NCBI RefSeq assembly: GCF_001426885.1
Contig: NZ_LMFP01000003.1
Span: 565,306 to 629,305 of the forward strand
Direction of reading: 5' to 3'
Source: Pelomonas sp. Root1444
GTDB taxonomy: Bacteria; Pseudomonadota; Gammaproteobacteria; Burkholderiales; Burkholderiaceae_C
Length of the DNA: 64,000 nt
Part shown: piece after piece, positions 1 to 8,503 of the stretch
Layout of the letters: the number at the start of each line of letters is the position of its first letter
Numbering within the stretch: the stretch's first letter is position 1
Position numbers and translations under genes: made by a program
The notes under the pieces: model-generated
What the model saw: only the letters and a program-made list of their open reading frames with translations
Told to the model about the DNA's origin: nothing
The model's database searches: none

Positions 1-872
1 CGGCTGGCACCCGAGGTGATGCGCTCGGGGAAGGACAGGCCGTAGGCGATGGGCACGCGCATGTCGGGCGTGCCCAGCTGTGCCAGCACCGACTGGTCGC
101 AGCAGACCACCATCGAATGGATGATGCTCTGCGGGTGGATCAGCACCTTGATCTGCTCCGGCGCGAGGTTGAACAGCCAGCGCGCCTCGATGACCTCGAG
201 CGCCTTGTTCATCATGGTCGCCGAGTCGACCGAGATCTTGCGGCCCATCACCCAGTTCGGATGGGCGCAAGCCTGGTCCGGCGTCACGTCGGCGAGCGTC
301 TTGGGGTCGCGGCTGCGGAAGGGGCCGCCCGACGCCGTCAGCACGATGTGATCGATGCGCTGCTGCCAGGTCGTGCGGTCCTCGGGCAGGCACTGGAAGA
401 TGGCCGAGTGCTCGCTGTCGATGGGCAGCAGCGTGGCGCCGCCCTGCTCCACCGCGTGCATGAACAAGGCGCCGCCGACGACGATGGCCTCCTTGTTGGC
501 CAGCAGCAGGCGCTTGCCGGCGCGCGCCGCCGCGATGGCGGGCGCCAGGCCGGCGGCGCCGACGATGGACGCCATGACGGTGTCGACATCCGGGTGGGCG
601 GCGATGTCGGCCAGCGCCGGGGCGCCGTCCAGCACCTCGGTGCGGCTGCCGGCCTCGCGCAGGCGTTCGCGCAGGCGGGCGGCGGCGGCGCGCTCGGGCA
701 TGACGGCAAAGCGCGGCTGCCAGGCCAGGCACTGCGCCAGCAGCTCGTCGACGCGGCTCATGGCGCTCAACGCGACGACCTCGTAGCGCTCGGGGTGGCG
801 CGCAATGACGTCCAGCGTGTTGACGCCGATGGAGCCGGTGGAGCCGAGGACGCAGACGCGTTGGCGATTCAT
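1..872 (-). CDS. dxr: 1-deoxy-D-xylulose 5-phosphate reductoisomerase (partial)
   Basis: Catalyses the NADPH-dependent conversion of DXP to 2-C-methylerythritol 4-phosphate, the committed step of the MEP isoprenoid pathway, in the cytosol. The first 290 codons are present; roughly the last 100 residues of this ~395-residue family lie beyond the left edge. The protein opens with the dinucleotide-binding loop GSTGSIG (residues 10-16). It then shows [10 protein letters not shown], the substrate motif [10 protein letters not shown] and the [14 protein letters not shown] block. The ATG at 872 lies 8 bp after the cdsA stop, so it is the distal gene of the rpsB-to-dxr string visible here. It supplies precursors for the undecaprenyl carrier made by the neighbouring UppS. 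Confidence 0.97.
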   Translation of the reverse strand, partial: MNRQRVCVLGSTGSIGVNTLDVIARHPERYEVVALSAMSRVDELLAQCLAWQPRFAVMPERAAAARLRERLREAGSRTEVLDGAPALADIAAHPDVDTVMASIVGAAGLAPAIAAARAGKRLLLANKEAIVVGGALFMHAVEQGGATLLPIDSEHSAIFQCLPEDRTTWQQRIDHIVLTASGGPFRSRDPKTLADVTPDQACAHPNWVMGRKISVDSATMMNKALEVIEARWLFNLAPEQIKVLIHPQSIIHSMVVCCDQSVLAQLGTPDMRVPIAYGLSFPERITSGAS

Positions 873-880
873 GGGGGCCT

Positions 881-1717
881 CTACAGACTGATCAACGCGA
901 GCGCCAACGGGAACACCGGCAGCAGCGCGTCGATGCGGTCCAGCACGCCGCCATGGCCAGGCAGCAGGTTGCTGCTGTCCTTGGCACCGGTGGCGCGCTT
1001 GACGAGGGACTCGAACAGGTCGCCCACGACACTCATCGCGGCGAGGAAGACCAGCGCGAGCAGCGAGACGATGCCGTGTCGTTGCACCAGCAAGGTGTAG
1101 AGGCTGGGCGAGTCGACGCCGACGCGCACGTCGATGACATGCACCCACAGGAAGCCCAGCAGGATGACGCCGACGAGGCCGCTCCAGACGCCTTCCCAGC
1201 TCTTGCCCGGGCTGATGGCCGGCGCGAGCTTGCGCTTGCCGAAGGCGCGGCCACCGAAGTAGGCCGCGATGTCGGCCGCCCAGACCAGGCAGAACACCGA
1301 CAGGATGAAGTTGATGCCATGTACCTTGGCCTGAACGATGGCCAGCCAGGCGCCCCACAGCAGCAGCGCGCCCAGCGCCAGGCGGCCGCCGCGCGCGATG
1401 CGCGGCCAGCCTGTCGGACCGGCGCGCAAGGCGTAGGCCCCGCCCAGCACCCAGACGCCGGTCGCCAGCCACCAGACCCAGGGCGGCGGGGCATTCAGGC
1501 CGCCGATCAGCAGCGTCCACACGCAGACCAGCGCCAGCGCCACGCCGGCCGCGATCGCGCCCGTGCCGGGCAAGCCATTGAGCCGCGCCCATTCCCAGCC
1601 CGCCGCGCCGATCATCAGCACGCTGACCCAGGCAAACGGCCAAGGCGAGGCCTGGAACAGCACCGGCAGCAGGATGGCCAGCAGCACGACGGCGGTGATG
1701 ACGCGGGTCTTGAGCAT
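881..1717 (-). CDS. cdsA: Phosphatidate cytidylyltransferase (CDP-diglyceride synthase)
   Basis: Makes CDP-diacylglycerol from phosphatidate and CTP in the inner membrane, the branch point for all phospholipids. The 278-residue product is strongly hydrophobic with about eight membrane segments. Near the C-terminus it carries the family signature ([20 protein letters not shown]), preceded by the ISPGKSWEG motif. An in-frame upstream extension exists, but the ATG at 1717 is chosen because GGAG lies just before it and MLKTRVITA is a normal start for a first membrane helix. It starts 14 bp after the uppS stop and ends 8 bp before dxr, so it is probably co-transcribed with both. Confidence 0.96.
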   Translation of the reverse strand: MLKTRVITAVVLLAILLPVLFQASPWPFAWVSVLMIGAAGWEWARLNGLPGTGAIAAGVALALVCVWTLLIGGLNAPPPWVWWLATGVWVLGGAYALRAGPTGWPRIARGGRLALGALLLWGAWLAIVQAKVHGINFILSVFCLVWAADIAAYFGGRAFGKRKLAPAISPGKSWEGVWSGLVGVILLGFLWVHVIDVRVGVDSPSLYTLLVQRHGIVSLLALVFLAAMSVVGDLFESLVKRATGAKDSSNLLPGHGGVLDRIDALLPVFPLALALISL

Positions 1718-1731
1718 GGGGGTCTCCGACC

Positions 1732-2472
1732 TCAGGCGGTGGCGGGCGCTTCCTTGACACCGCCGAAGCGGCGGTCGCGCTCGTGGAAGGCGGCAATGGC
1801 CGCATCCAGTTCGCGCTCGCCGAACTCCGGCCACAGGCAGTCCGAGAACACGAACTCGGTATACGCCGCCTGCCAGAGCAGGAAGTTGCTGATACGCACT
1901 TCGCCGCCGGTGCGGATGAAGAGGTCGGGGTCGGGCGCATAGCTCATGGCCATGAACTCCGAAAGCCTGGCTTCGGTCAGTTCATGCGCCGGCACGCCGG
2001 CCTCGATGGCCTTGCGGCAGGCCTGCACGATGTCCCAGCGGCCGCCGTAGTTGAAGGCCACGTTCAGCGTCAGCTTGGTGTTGTGCGCCGTCGTCGTCTC
2101 GGCCTCGTTCCAGGCGTTGCGCAGCTTGTCGGACACCGCGTCGCGGTCGCCGACGATGCGGATGCGCACGCCCATCGCGCCCATCTTGGCCAGGTAGCGG
2201 CTGACGGCGGCCAGCACCAGGCCCATCAGGCCGGAGACCTCGTCGCTCGGCCGCTTCCAGTTCTCGCTGGAGAAGGCGAACACGGTGACGTATTCGATGT
2301 CGCGGTCGATGCAGGCCTGCACGACCTTGACCAGCGCATCCACGCCCGCCTTGTGGCCGAAGAAGCGCGGCAGGAAGCGCTTCTTGGCCCAGCGGCCATT
2401 GCCATCCATGACGATGGCCACGTGGCGCGGCGGCGCCGGGCGGTCTTGCGCCACGATAGGGAGCGCGCTCAA
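1732..2472 (-). CDS. uppS: Isoprenyl (undecaprenyl) diphosphate synthase
   Basis: Condenses isopentenyl diphosphate units into the C55 lipid carrier used for peptidoglycan and O-antigen synthesis. At 246 residues it has normal length. It contains the catalytic [15 protein letters not shown] motif near residue 20, [11 protein letters not shown], and [15 protein letters not shown] in the C-terminal half, all diagnostic of cis-prenyltransferases. The reading frame starts at TTG, which overlaps the frr stop in a TTGA junction; no ATG lies before the catalytic motif, so TTG with translational coupling is the natural start. MEP-pathway genes dxr (same string) and ispG (about 22 kb away) provide its substrate. 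Confidence 0.96.
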   Translation of the reverse strand: MSALPIVAQDRPAPPRHVAIVMDGNGRWAKKRFLPRFFGHKAGVDALVKVVQACIDRDIEYVTVFAFSSENWKRPSDEVSGLMGLVLAAVSRYLAKMGAMGVRIRIVGDRDAVSDKLRNAWNEAETTTAHNTKLTLNVAFNYGGRWDIVQACRKAIEAGVPAHELTEARLSEFMAMSYAPDPDLFIRTGGEVRISNFLLWQAAYTEFVFSDCLWPEFGERELDAAIAAFHERDRRFGGVKEAPATA

Positions 2473-3029
2473 ACCGCCAGGATCTCGGCTTCCTTGCCAG
2501 AGATCAGCTTGTCGATCTCCGCAATCACGCGGTCGGTGAGCTTCTGCACTTCATCGAGGCTGCGACGCTCGTCGTCCTCGCCGATTTCCTTGTCCTTGAG
2601 CAGCTTCTTGGCCTGCTCGTTGGCGTCACGGCGCAGGTTGCGCACGGCCACCTTGGCGTCTTCGCCCGCGTTGCGCACGACCTTGGTCAGGTCCTTGCGG
2701 CGCTCTTCGGTCAGCGGCGGCATCGGCACGCGGATCAGGTCGCCCTGCGAAGCCGGATTCAGGCCCAGGTCGCTTTCGCGGATGGCCTTCTCGATCTTGG
2801 CACCCATGCCCTTTTCCCAGGGCTGGACGGAGATGGTGCGCGCGTCGAGCAGCGTCACGTTGGCCACCTGGCTGATGGGCACCATGGAGCCGTAGTAGTC
2901 GACGCTGACCTGGTCCAGGATGCCGGGGTGCGCGCGGCCGGTGCGGATCTTGTGCAGTTCGTTCTTCAGCGCCTCGATCGACTTGGCCATCTTGGCTTCG
3001 GCGTTCTTCTTGATGTCGGCAATGCTCAT
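2469..3029 (-). CDS. frr: Ribosome recycling factor
   Basis: RRF splits post-termination ribosomes together with EF-G so that subunits can be reused. The 186-residue product has the standard length and the characteristic three-helix-bundle plus beta-domain sequence: [14 protein letters not shown], then [14 protein letters not shown], and a charged C-terminal helix ending in [10 protein letters not shown]. Its stop overlaps the TTG start of uppS by four bases. It follows pyrH by 22 bp, the usual order in proteobacteria. Confidence 0.98.
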   Translation of the reverse strand: MSIADIKKNAEAKMAKSIEALKNELHKIRTGRAHPGILDQVSVDYYGSMVPISQVANVTLLDARTISVQPWEKGMGAKIEKAIRESDLGLNPASQGDLIRVPMPPLTEERRKDLTKVVRNAGEDAKVAVRNLRRDANEQAKKLLKDKEIGEDDERRSLDEVQKLTDRVIAEIDKLISGKEAEILAV

Positions 3030-3051
3030 GATCTGTCTCTCGTGAGAATGA

Positions 3052-3762
3052 TTAGACGTGCACCAAGGTGCCCTCGTCCTCGCCCTGCACCACGCGCTTC
3101 AGCGCGCCGGGCTTGAAGATGCTGAACACCTTGATCGGCAGTTTCTGGTCGCGGCACAACGCGAAGGCCGCGCCGTCCATGACCTGCAGATTGCGGGAGA
3201 TGACCTCGTCGAAGCTGATGCGCGAATAGCGCGTCGCGGACGGGTCCTTCTTCGGGTCGGCCGAGTAGACGCCGTCGACCTTGGTGGCCTTCAGCACGAT
3301 CTCGGCGCCGATCTCGGCACCGCGCAATGCGGCTGCCGTGTCGGTCGTGAAGAAGGGGTTGCCCGTGCCGGCGGCGAAGACGACGATCTTGCCCTCTTCG
3401 AGGTATTGCAGCGCCTTCGGGCGCACGTACGGCTCGACGACCTGCTCGATGGCGATGGCGGACATCACGCGGGCGGTCATGCCTTCCTGGCGCATCGTGT
3501 CGGCCAGGGCCAGCGAGTTCATCACCGTGGCGAGCATGCCCATGTAGTCGGCGGTCGCGCGGTCCATGCCGACCGAGCCGCCGGCCACGCCGCGGAAGAT
3601 GTTGCCGCCGCCGATGACGACGGCCACTTCGACGCCCATCTGCGTCACCTCGCGGACTTCCTGCACCATGCGGACGATGGTCGCGCGATTGATGCCGTAG
3701 GCATCGTCGCCCATCAGGGCTTCACCGGAGAGTTTGAGCAGGATGCGCTTGTACGCGGGCAT
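3052..3762 (-). CDS. pyrH: UMP kinase
   Basis: Phosphorylates UMP to UDP with ATP, committing pyrimidines to nucleic acid and cell-wall sugar nucleotides. It belongs to the bacterial amino-acid-kinase-fold family and is normally hexameric and regulated by GTP and UTP. The 236-residue protein begins [11 protein letters not shown], then [13 protein letters not shown], and later [20 protein letters not shown], all hallmarks of PyrH. The ATG at 3762 is preceded by a hairpin that separates it from tsf. It is followed by frr after a 22 bp gap. Confidence 0.98.
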   Translation of the reverse strand: MPAYKRILLKLSGEALMGDDAYGINRATIVRMVQEVREVTQMGVEVAVVIGGGNIFRGVAGGSVGMDRATADYMGMLATVMNSLALADTMRQEGMTARVMSAIAIEQVVEPYVRPKALQYLEEGKIVVFAAGTGNPFFTTDTAAALRGAEIGAEIVLKATKVDGVYSADPKKDPSATRYSRISFDEVISRNLQVMDGAAFALCRDQKLPIKVFSIFKPGALKRVVQGEDEGTLVHV

Positions 3763-3802
3763 GGTGTCCTCAGAATCGGGGGGGCTGTTCTCTGGCCCGG
3801 AA

Positions 3803-3829
3803 GTTTAAAGGGCGCCAACTTGGCGCCCC
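3803..3829 (-). terminator. Hairpin terminator or attenuator between tsf and pyrH
   Basis: The arms GGGCGCC (3810-3816) and GGCGCCC (3822-3828) form a perfect 7 bp stem with a 5-base loop. On the minus strand they are followed by TTTAAACTT. It lies after the tsf stop and before pyrH, so it probably ends part of the rpsB-tsf transcripts. The U-tract is short, so read-through is likely. Confidence 0.55.
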
Positions 3830-3856
3830 TTCATTTCATTCTCTTCGCAATCGTCT

Positions 3857-4750
3857 TTACTGACCCTTGGCAGCCGCCACCTGGGCAGCCACCTCGGCGG
3901 CAAAGTCGTCGACCTTCTTCTCGATGCCTTCACCGACCACGTAGAGCGTGAAGCCCTTGACGGTGGTGTTGGCAGCCTTCAGATGGGCGCCCACGGTCTG
4001 CTTGCCGTCAGCGGCCTTGACGAAGACCTGGTCCAGCAGGCTGACTTCCTTCAGGAACTTCTGCACCGAGCCTTCGACCATCTTGGCGACGATGTCGGCC
4101 GGCTTGCCGGATTCGGCCGCCTTCTCGGTGGCAATCTTGCGTTCCTTCTCGACCAGCTCGGCCGAGACGTCGGCACCCGACAGCGCCGCCGGCTTCATGG
4201 CCGCGATGTGCATGGCCACGTCCTTGGCGGCCACGTCGTCACCTTCGAACTCGACGACCACGCCGATGCGCGTGCCGTGCAGGTAAGTGGCCAGCTTGCT
4301 GCCGCTGTAGCGCTGGAAGCGGCGGATCGTCATGTTCTCGCCGATCTTGCCGATCAGGCCCTTGCGCACGTCCTCCACGGTCGGGCCGAAGCCTTCTTGC
4401 GACAGCGGCAGCGCCGACAGCGCAGCCACGTCGGCCGGGTTGTGCTCGGCAACCAGGCCGGCCAGCGCGTTCACGAAGGCCAGGAAGGCCTCGTTCTTCG
4501 AGACGAAGTCGGTCTCGCAGTTCACTTCGATCAGCGCGCCATTGCCGCCGACGACAGCCGCGGCGACAACGCCTTCGGCGGTGATGCGCGAGGCGGCCTT
4601 GCCGGCCTTGTTGCCCAGCTTGACGCGCAGGATCTCTTCAGCGCGGCCCAGGTCGCCGTCGGCCTCGGTCAGCGCCTTCTTGCACTCCATCATCGGGGCG
4701 TCGGTGCGGGCACGCAGTTCGCCCACCATGCTTGCGGTGATAGCAGCCAT
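3857..4750 (-). CDS. tsf: Translation elongation factor Ts
   Basis: EF-Ts is the nucleotide-exchange factor that regenerates EF-Tu-GTP. The 297-residue product begins [16 protein letters not shown], carries the N-terminal UBA-like helix region ([14 protein letters not shown]), and has the signature [13 protein letters not shown] near residue 80, followed by two alpha/beta dimerisation-type domains. The ATG at 4750 is chosen because AGAAGAGAT precedes it; a longer frame starts within the upstream hairpin. It sits immediately after rpsB, as in most bacteria, with a terminator-like stem-loop between the two. Confidence 0.98.
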   Translation of the reverse strand: MAAITASMVGELRARTDAPMMECKKALTEADGDLGRAEEILRVKLGNKAGKAASRITAEGVVAAAVVGGNGALIEVNCETDFVSKNEAFLAFVNALAGLVAEHNPADVAALSALPLSQEGFGPTVEDVRKGLIGKIGENMTIRRFQRYSGSKLATYLHGTRIGVVVEFEGDDVAAKDVAMHIAAMKPAALSGADVSAELVEKERKIATEKAAESGKPADIVAKMVEGSVQKFLKEVSLLDQVFVKAADGKQTVGAHLKAANTTVKGFTLYVVGEGIEKKVDDFAAEVAAQVAAAKGQ

Positions 4751-4775
4751 ATCTCTTCTCCAGATTTCGGTTGGC

Positions 4776-4798
4776 AAAAGGGGCCTCGCGGCCCCTTT
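4776..4798 (-). terminator. Stem-loop between rpsB and tsf (attenuator-like)
   Basis: The arms AAAGGGGCC (4777-4785) and GGCCCCTTT (4790-4798) form a perfect 9 bp stem with a 4-base loop. On the minus strand the stem ends in TTTT before GCC. Its position just after the rpsB stop fits a partial terminator that sets the rpsB to tsf ratio, as is known for this operon in enteric bacteria. Whether it attenuates here is inference. Confidence 0.65.
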
Positions 4799-4819
4799 CG
4801 ATACAGGGTCGAAAGGCGA

Positions 4820-5566
4820 TCAGGCCTCTTCGGAAACCTCGACGAACTCGTCGCCGGCGGGCGCAACCGCGGCCAGCACTTCGTTCGTGGCGTTGGCCTT
4901 GCCTTCCAGCACGGCGTCAGCGACGGCGCGGGCATACAGCGCCACGGCCTTGGCCGAGTCGTCGTTGCCGGGGATGACGTAGTCGATGCCGATGGGCGAG
5001 TGGTTGGTGTCCACCACGCCGATGACGGGGATGCCGAGCTTCTTGGCTTCGGCAACGGCAATCTTGTGATAGCCGACGTCGATGACGAAGATGGCGTCGG
5101 GCAGCGCGGTCATGTCCTGGATGCCGCCGATGTTCTTCTCGAGCTTGGCGATGTCGCGTTGGAACAGCAGGGCTTCCTTCTTGATCGCGGGCTGGGTGCC
5201 GGCGTCGATCTGGGCCTGCATGTCCTTCAGGTTCTTCAGCGAGGTCTTGACCGTCTTGAAGTTGGTCATCATGCCGCCCAGCCAACGCGAGTCGACGTAG
5301 GGCATGCCGGCGCGCTGGGCTTCAGCGGCGATGAACTCACGGGCCTGGCGCTTGGTGCCGATCATCAGGATCGTGCCGCGCTTGGCCGCCAGCGAGCGGA
5401 TGAACTTCATCGCATCGTTGAACGCGGGCAGCGTCTTCTCGAGGTTGATGATGTGGATCTTGTTGCGATGGCCGTAGATATACGGTGCCATCTTGGGATT
5501 CCAGAAGCGGGTTTGGTGGCCGAAATGGACGCCGGCTTCCAGCATCTCGCGCATCGTGACAGACAT
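4820..5566 (-). CDS. rpsB: 30S ribosomal protein S2
   Basis: S2 binds the 30S head-body junction and is needed for S1 assembly. The 248-residue protein starts [20 protein letters not shown] and contains [23 protein letters not shown] and [17 protein letters not shown], all diagnostic. The ATG at 5566 is chosen over an upstream frame extension because S2 proteins start at this motif and GGAGTAAGA lies just before it. It is the first gene of the rpsB-tsf string and is preceded by a long intergenic leader with small hairpins. Confidence 0.98.
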   Translation of the reverse strand: MSVTMREMLEAGVHFGHQTRFWNPKMAPYIYGHRNKIHIINLEKTLPAFNDAMKFIRSLAAKRGTILMIGTKRQAREFIAAEAQRAGMPYVDSRWLGGMMTNFKTVKTSLKNLKDMQAQIDAGTQPAIKKEALLFQRDIAKLEKNIGGIQDMTALPDAIFVIDVGYHKIAVAEAKKLGIPVIGVVDTNHSPIGIDYVIPGNDDSAKAVALYARAVADAVLEGKANATNEVLAAVAPAGDEFVEVSEEA

Positions 5567-5876
5567 GGGTCTTACTCCGAAGGTTGTGTCTAAAATCCGG
5601 CCCGAATTGCGTTGCAGCATCTGGAAACAAGCGTTTCCTTCAGCGGCAAGCCGCAACACCTTTGGTGGCCGGTTTGCGATTTGTTGCGACGAATGGCGCT
5701 GACCGATTCAGCAGCGCACCCCTCACAACCGTTCTGCCCGCGAGGCCCTGCGCTGCAAGCGCAAAGTCCCTCCGGCAAAACCCGCAGAGTATACACATCT
5801 TCATGGCCTTTCCCCGCCGACCCCGAGCAGCGGCCGCGTCCACGCCCTTGCGCGTTCCTTGCCGCCAGGTGTGCGC
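5567..5876. promoter_or_regulatory. Divergent intergenic region and rpsB leader
   Basis: This 310-base region between rpsB (minus) and the flavoprotein gene (plus) shows no convincing gene. On the minus strand a TATACT box (5788-5793) could be a -10 element, though I see no good -35. Downstream, towards rpsB, are two compact hairpins: GCGGC/GCCGC (5643-5654) and GGAAAC/GTTTCC (5623-5638). S2 represses its own operon through leader RNA in gammaproteobacteria; whether these hairpins play that part here is inference. Confidence 0.4.
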
Positions 5877-7127
5877 GTGAGCCGCCGCGTCGCCGTGGTG
5901 GGTGCAGGGCTCGCGGGCGTTGCCACGGCCTTCGAATTGGCGGCGCTGGGCCTGCAGGTGCAGGTGTTCGAACGCGGCGGCAGCGTCGCGGAGCAGGCCA
6001 GCTTTGCGGGCAGCGCGCTGCTGTCGCCCTTCGTGCCTGACCTGAACGAGGACGCGCCGGCGCCGCTGTCGTGGCGCTGGCGGCGCTGGCGCGCAGGCCA
6101 CCGTGGTGGCGACGCCCACGCCGCGCTGGTTTCTTTGAGTCTGCTGAGCCTTGCGCGCACCGCCGAGCTGCGGCACAGCCTCGGGCTGGACGACGAGGCG
6201 GCCGAAGGCCTGCTGATCGCACTGACCGATGCCCGCCGCCTGGCAGCGGCCGAGGCCAAGCTCGAGGCCTGGCGCGCACTGGGCCTGGCGGTCGAACTGC
6301 TGGACGCCGAGCAGGCCCGGCGACGCGAGCCGGGCCTGAATGCGGACGTTCCACTCGCCGCCGCGCTTGCTTTTGAAGGCGCCGGCGCCGGCAATGCCCG
6401 CCTGTTCGCGCAGCAGTTGCGCCATCAGGCCCAGCGTCTGGGCGCGGGCTTTCGCTTTCACACGACGGTGCGCGCCATCGGCACGGCGGGCAGCGGCCTG
6501 ACGCTGCGCCACGAATACACCCCGCCGCCGGAGGCGCCGACCCGCACCCACGGCGGCGAGCGCGAGGCCGGCGACACGCTGCCCCAGCCGCCGGGACCAC
6601 AGGAGGAGCACTTCGACGCCGTCGTGCTGTGCAATGGCCTGGACGCCGAAGCGCTGGCCGGCCGACGCCTGCGCCTCGCGGCCCAGCACGAAGCTAGCGT
6701 GACCGCGCCGCTGCGCGTGCTCGAAGCCCACCCTCACCTCGGCCCCAGGGCCGGCTGGATCGACACGTCACGCGGCCTGGCCGTCGCCCGCATCGGCCAG
6801 CGCGTGCGCGTGACCGGCGGCCTTGCCGTGACCGGCGCCCGCGACCGGCATGCGGCGGACTTCGAGGCCTTGCATCGTGGGCTGCAGCATTGGTTCCCGG
6901 GCTCGGTGCTGCACCAGCAGGTGCAGCAGGGCCAGAGCCGGCGTTCGCTGGCGACCGACGGCCTGCCACTGATCGGCGCCGGTGCGCGCAGCGGGCTGTG
7001 GCTCAACCTGGCGCCATGCGGCGGCTGGGGCCTGGCCTGCGGCGCGGCCCAGGTACTGGCGCAGCAGATCGCAAGGCAGACCCCGGCCATCGACATCAAC
7101 CTGCTGGGCCCGCAACGCCTGGCCTAA
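5877..7127 (+). CDS. FAD-dependent oxidoreductase, DadA/D-amino-acid dehydrogenase-like
   Basis: A DAO-fold flavoprotein of about 416 residues, probably oxidising an amine or amino-acid-type substrate. The N-terminus holds the FAD-binding Rossmann motif VAVVGAGLAGVATAFELA with ELAALGLQVQVFER behind it. The C-terminal part has TDGLPLIGAG and APCGGWGLACG, typical of DadA, ThiO and MnmC-type oxidases. No methyltransferase domain is fused, so it is not a full MnmC. No ATG is available; GTG at 5877 is chosen because AGGT lies 6 bp upstream and the Rossmann strand begins directly after it (GTG at 5871 or TTG at 5859 are alternatives). It ends 10 bp before nnr. The substrate cannot be assigned. Confidence 0.8.
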   Translation: MSRRVAVVGAGLAGVATAFELAALGLQVQVFERGGSVAEQASFAGSALLSPFVPDLNEDAPAPLSWRWRRWRAGHRGGDAHAALVSLSLLSLARTAELRHSLGLDDEAAEGLLIALTDARRLAAAEAKLEAWRALGLAVELLDAEQARRREPGLNADVPLAAALAFEGAGAGNARLFAQQLRHQAQRLGAGFRFHTTVRAIGTAGSGLTLRHEYTPPPEAPTRTHGGEREAGDTLPQPPGPQEEHFDAVVLCNGLDAEALAGRRLRLAAQHEASVTAPLRVLEAHPHLGPRAGWIDTSRGLAVARIGQRVRVTGGLAVTGARDRHAADFEALHRGLQHWFPGSVLHQQVQQGQSRRSLATDGLPLIGAGARSGLWLNLAPCGGWGLACGAAQVLAQQIARQTPAIDINLLGPQRLA

Positions 7128-7137
7128 GCTCACGGGC

Positions 7138-8490
7138 ATGCATGCGCTGCTGCCCACCACCGCCCCGCTGCCGCTGTTCGACGTCGCCGCCAGCCGGCGC
7201 ATCGAGTCACGCGCCCTCGCCCACTCCCCCGACCTGATGGAACGCGCCGGCCTGGCCGTCGCCAAGCTGGCATTGGCATTGCGACGTGGCGAGGGCCCGG
7301 TCTGGGTCGCCTGCGGGCCGGGCAACAACGGCGGCGACGGCCGGGTTGCGGCAAGGCGCCTGGCGCAGCGGGGCGTGCCCGTGCATGTCGGCCACGACAC
7401 GCCCGAGCGCCCCGCCCTTGTCATCGACGCGCTGCTGGGCCTCGGCCTGAACCGCGCGCCGTCCGCCGACATGCTTGCGACGATGGTCGCGATGCAGTCC
7501 TGCGGCGCGCCCATCCTGGCCGTCGACCTCCCCAGCGGCTTGCTGGCCGACACCGGCCAGGCGGCGGGCGAACGCGCAGTCCGTGCCGACCACACGTTGA
7601 CACTGTTGACGCTCAAGCCGGGGCTCTTCACCGGCGAGGGCCGCGCGCACGCGGGACGGATCTGGTTCGACGACCTGGGCATCGCGCCGGACGAGGCGGC
7701 CACGGCAACGCTGCTCGGCCCGGCACCGCTGCCGGAGCGCAGCGCCACCAGCCACAAGGGCAGCCACGGCCAGGTGCTGGTGGTCGGCGGCGCGCCCGGC
7801 TTGCAGGGCGCGGCCCGGCTGGCGGCGCGCGCAGCGCTGGCCTGCGGCGCCGGGCGTGTCTATCTCGACCTGTTGGGCCAGTCCGCTGGGGAACCGGCAG
7901 ACCCGGCGTGGGCGGAGTTGATGCGCGGCAGCCTGGCGGCGCTGCCACAGGCGGTCGGTGTCATCGGCTGCGGCGGCGGGGCGGCGATCGCGCAGGCGCT
8001 GCCCGACTTGCTGCAGCGGCTGCAGCACCTGGTCGTCGATGCCGACGCACTGAATGCACTTGCCGCCGACCCGGGCTTGCAGGCGCTGCTGCGTTCGCGG
8101 CCGGCCGGTTCGACGCTGTTGACGCCCCATCCCCTCGAAGCCGCCCGCCTGCTCGGCCGCGACACGCGAAACCTGCAGGCCGATCGCCTTGCCGCCGCTC
8201 GCGAGCTGGCGGCGCGATGCAACGCGACCGTCGTGCTGAAGGGATCGGGCAGCATCATCGCCTCGCCCGGCGAACGGCCGGCCCTGTGCGCCAGCGGCGG
8301 GCCGGCGCTGGGGACTGCCGGCAGCGGCGATGTGCTGGCGGGCTGGCTGGGCGGCCTGTGGGCACAGCAGCCGACGCACAGCGCACATGCCATCGCCTGC
8401 GCCGGCGTCGATGCGCACGGCCGTGCCGTCGAGGCGGGTGGCGTGTGGCGCGCGGGCGATCTCATCGATCGTCTCGCCGCGCGCCGCTGA
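7138..8490 (+). CDS. nnr: Bifunctional NAD(P)H-hydrate repair enzyme (epimerase/dehydratase)
   Basis: Repairs damaged NAD(P)H: the N-terminal YjeF_N epimerase interconverts R- and S-NAD(P)HX, and the C-terminal ribokinase-like domain dehydrates S-NAD(P)HX using ADP. The 450-residue protein shows CGPGNNGGDGRVAAR near residue 60 and DLPSGLLADTG in the epimerase half. The second half has VLVVGGAPGLQGAARLAARA, LTPHPLEAARLLG, VVLKGSGSIIA and the nucleotide-site motif GTAGSGDVLAG. Start ATG at 7138. It ends with CGC CGC TGA in an inverted repeat shared with the rnr stop, and the two convergent genes are only 3 bp apart. Confidence 0.95.
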   Translation: MHALLPTTAPLPLFDVAASRRIESRALAHSPDLMERAGLAVAKLALALRRGEGPVWVACGPGNNGGDGRVAARRLAQRGVPVHVGHDTPERPALVIDALLGLGLNRAPSADMLATMVAMQSCGAPILAVDLPSGLLADTGQAAGERAVRADHTLTLLTLKPGLFTGEGRAHAGRIWFDDLGIAPDEAATATLLGPAPLPERSATSHKGSHGQVLVVGGAPGLQGAARLAARAALACGAGRVYLDLLGQSAGEPADPAWAELMRGSLAALPQAVGVIGCGGGAAIAQALPDLLQRLQHLVVDADALNALAADPGLQALLRSRPAGSTLLTPHPLEAARLLGRDTRNLQADRLAAARELAARCNATVVLKGSGSIIASPGERPALCASGGPALGTAGSGDVLAGWLGGLWAQQPTHSAHAIACAGVDAHGRAVEAGGVWRAGDLIDRLAARR

Positions 8491-8503
8491 CGCTCAGCGG
8501 CGC
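8481..8503. terminator. Inverted repeat spanning the nnr and rnr stop codons
   Basis: GCGCCGCTGA (8481-8490), CGC, then TCAGCGGCGC (8494-8503): a perfect 10 bp stem with a 3-base loop, in which each arm contains one gene's last two Arg codons and its TGA stop. There is no U-tract on either side. A role as a bidirectional transcript end or 3'-end stabiliser is inference. Confidence 0.5.

Noticed and set aside
5859-7127. Calling the flavoprotein a full MnmC
   Set aside because: Only the DAO-type oxidoreductase half is present; the N-terminal methyltransferase domain is absent and the flanking region is non-coding.
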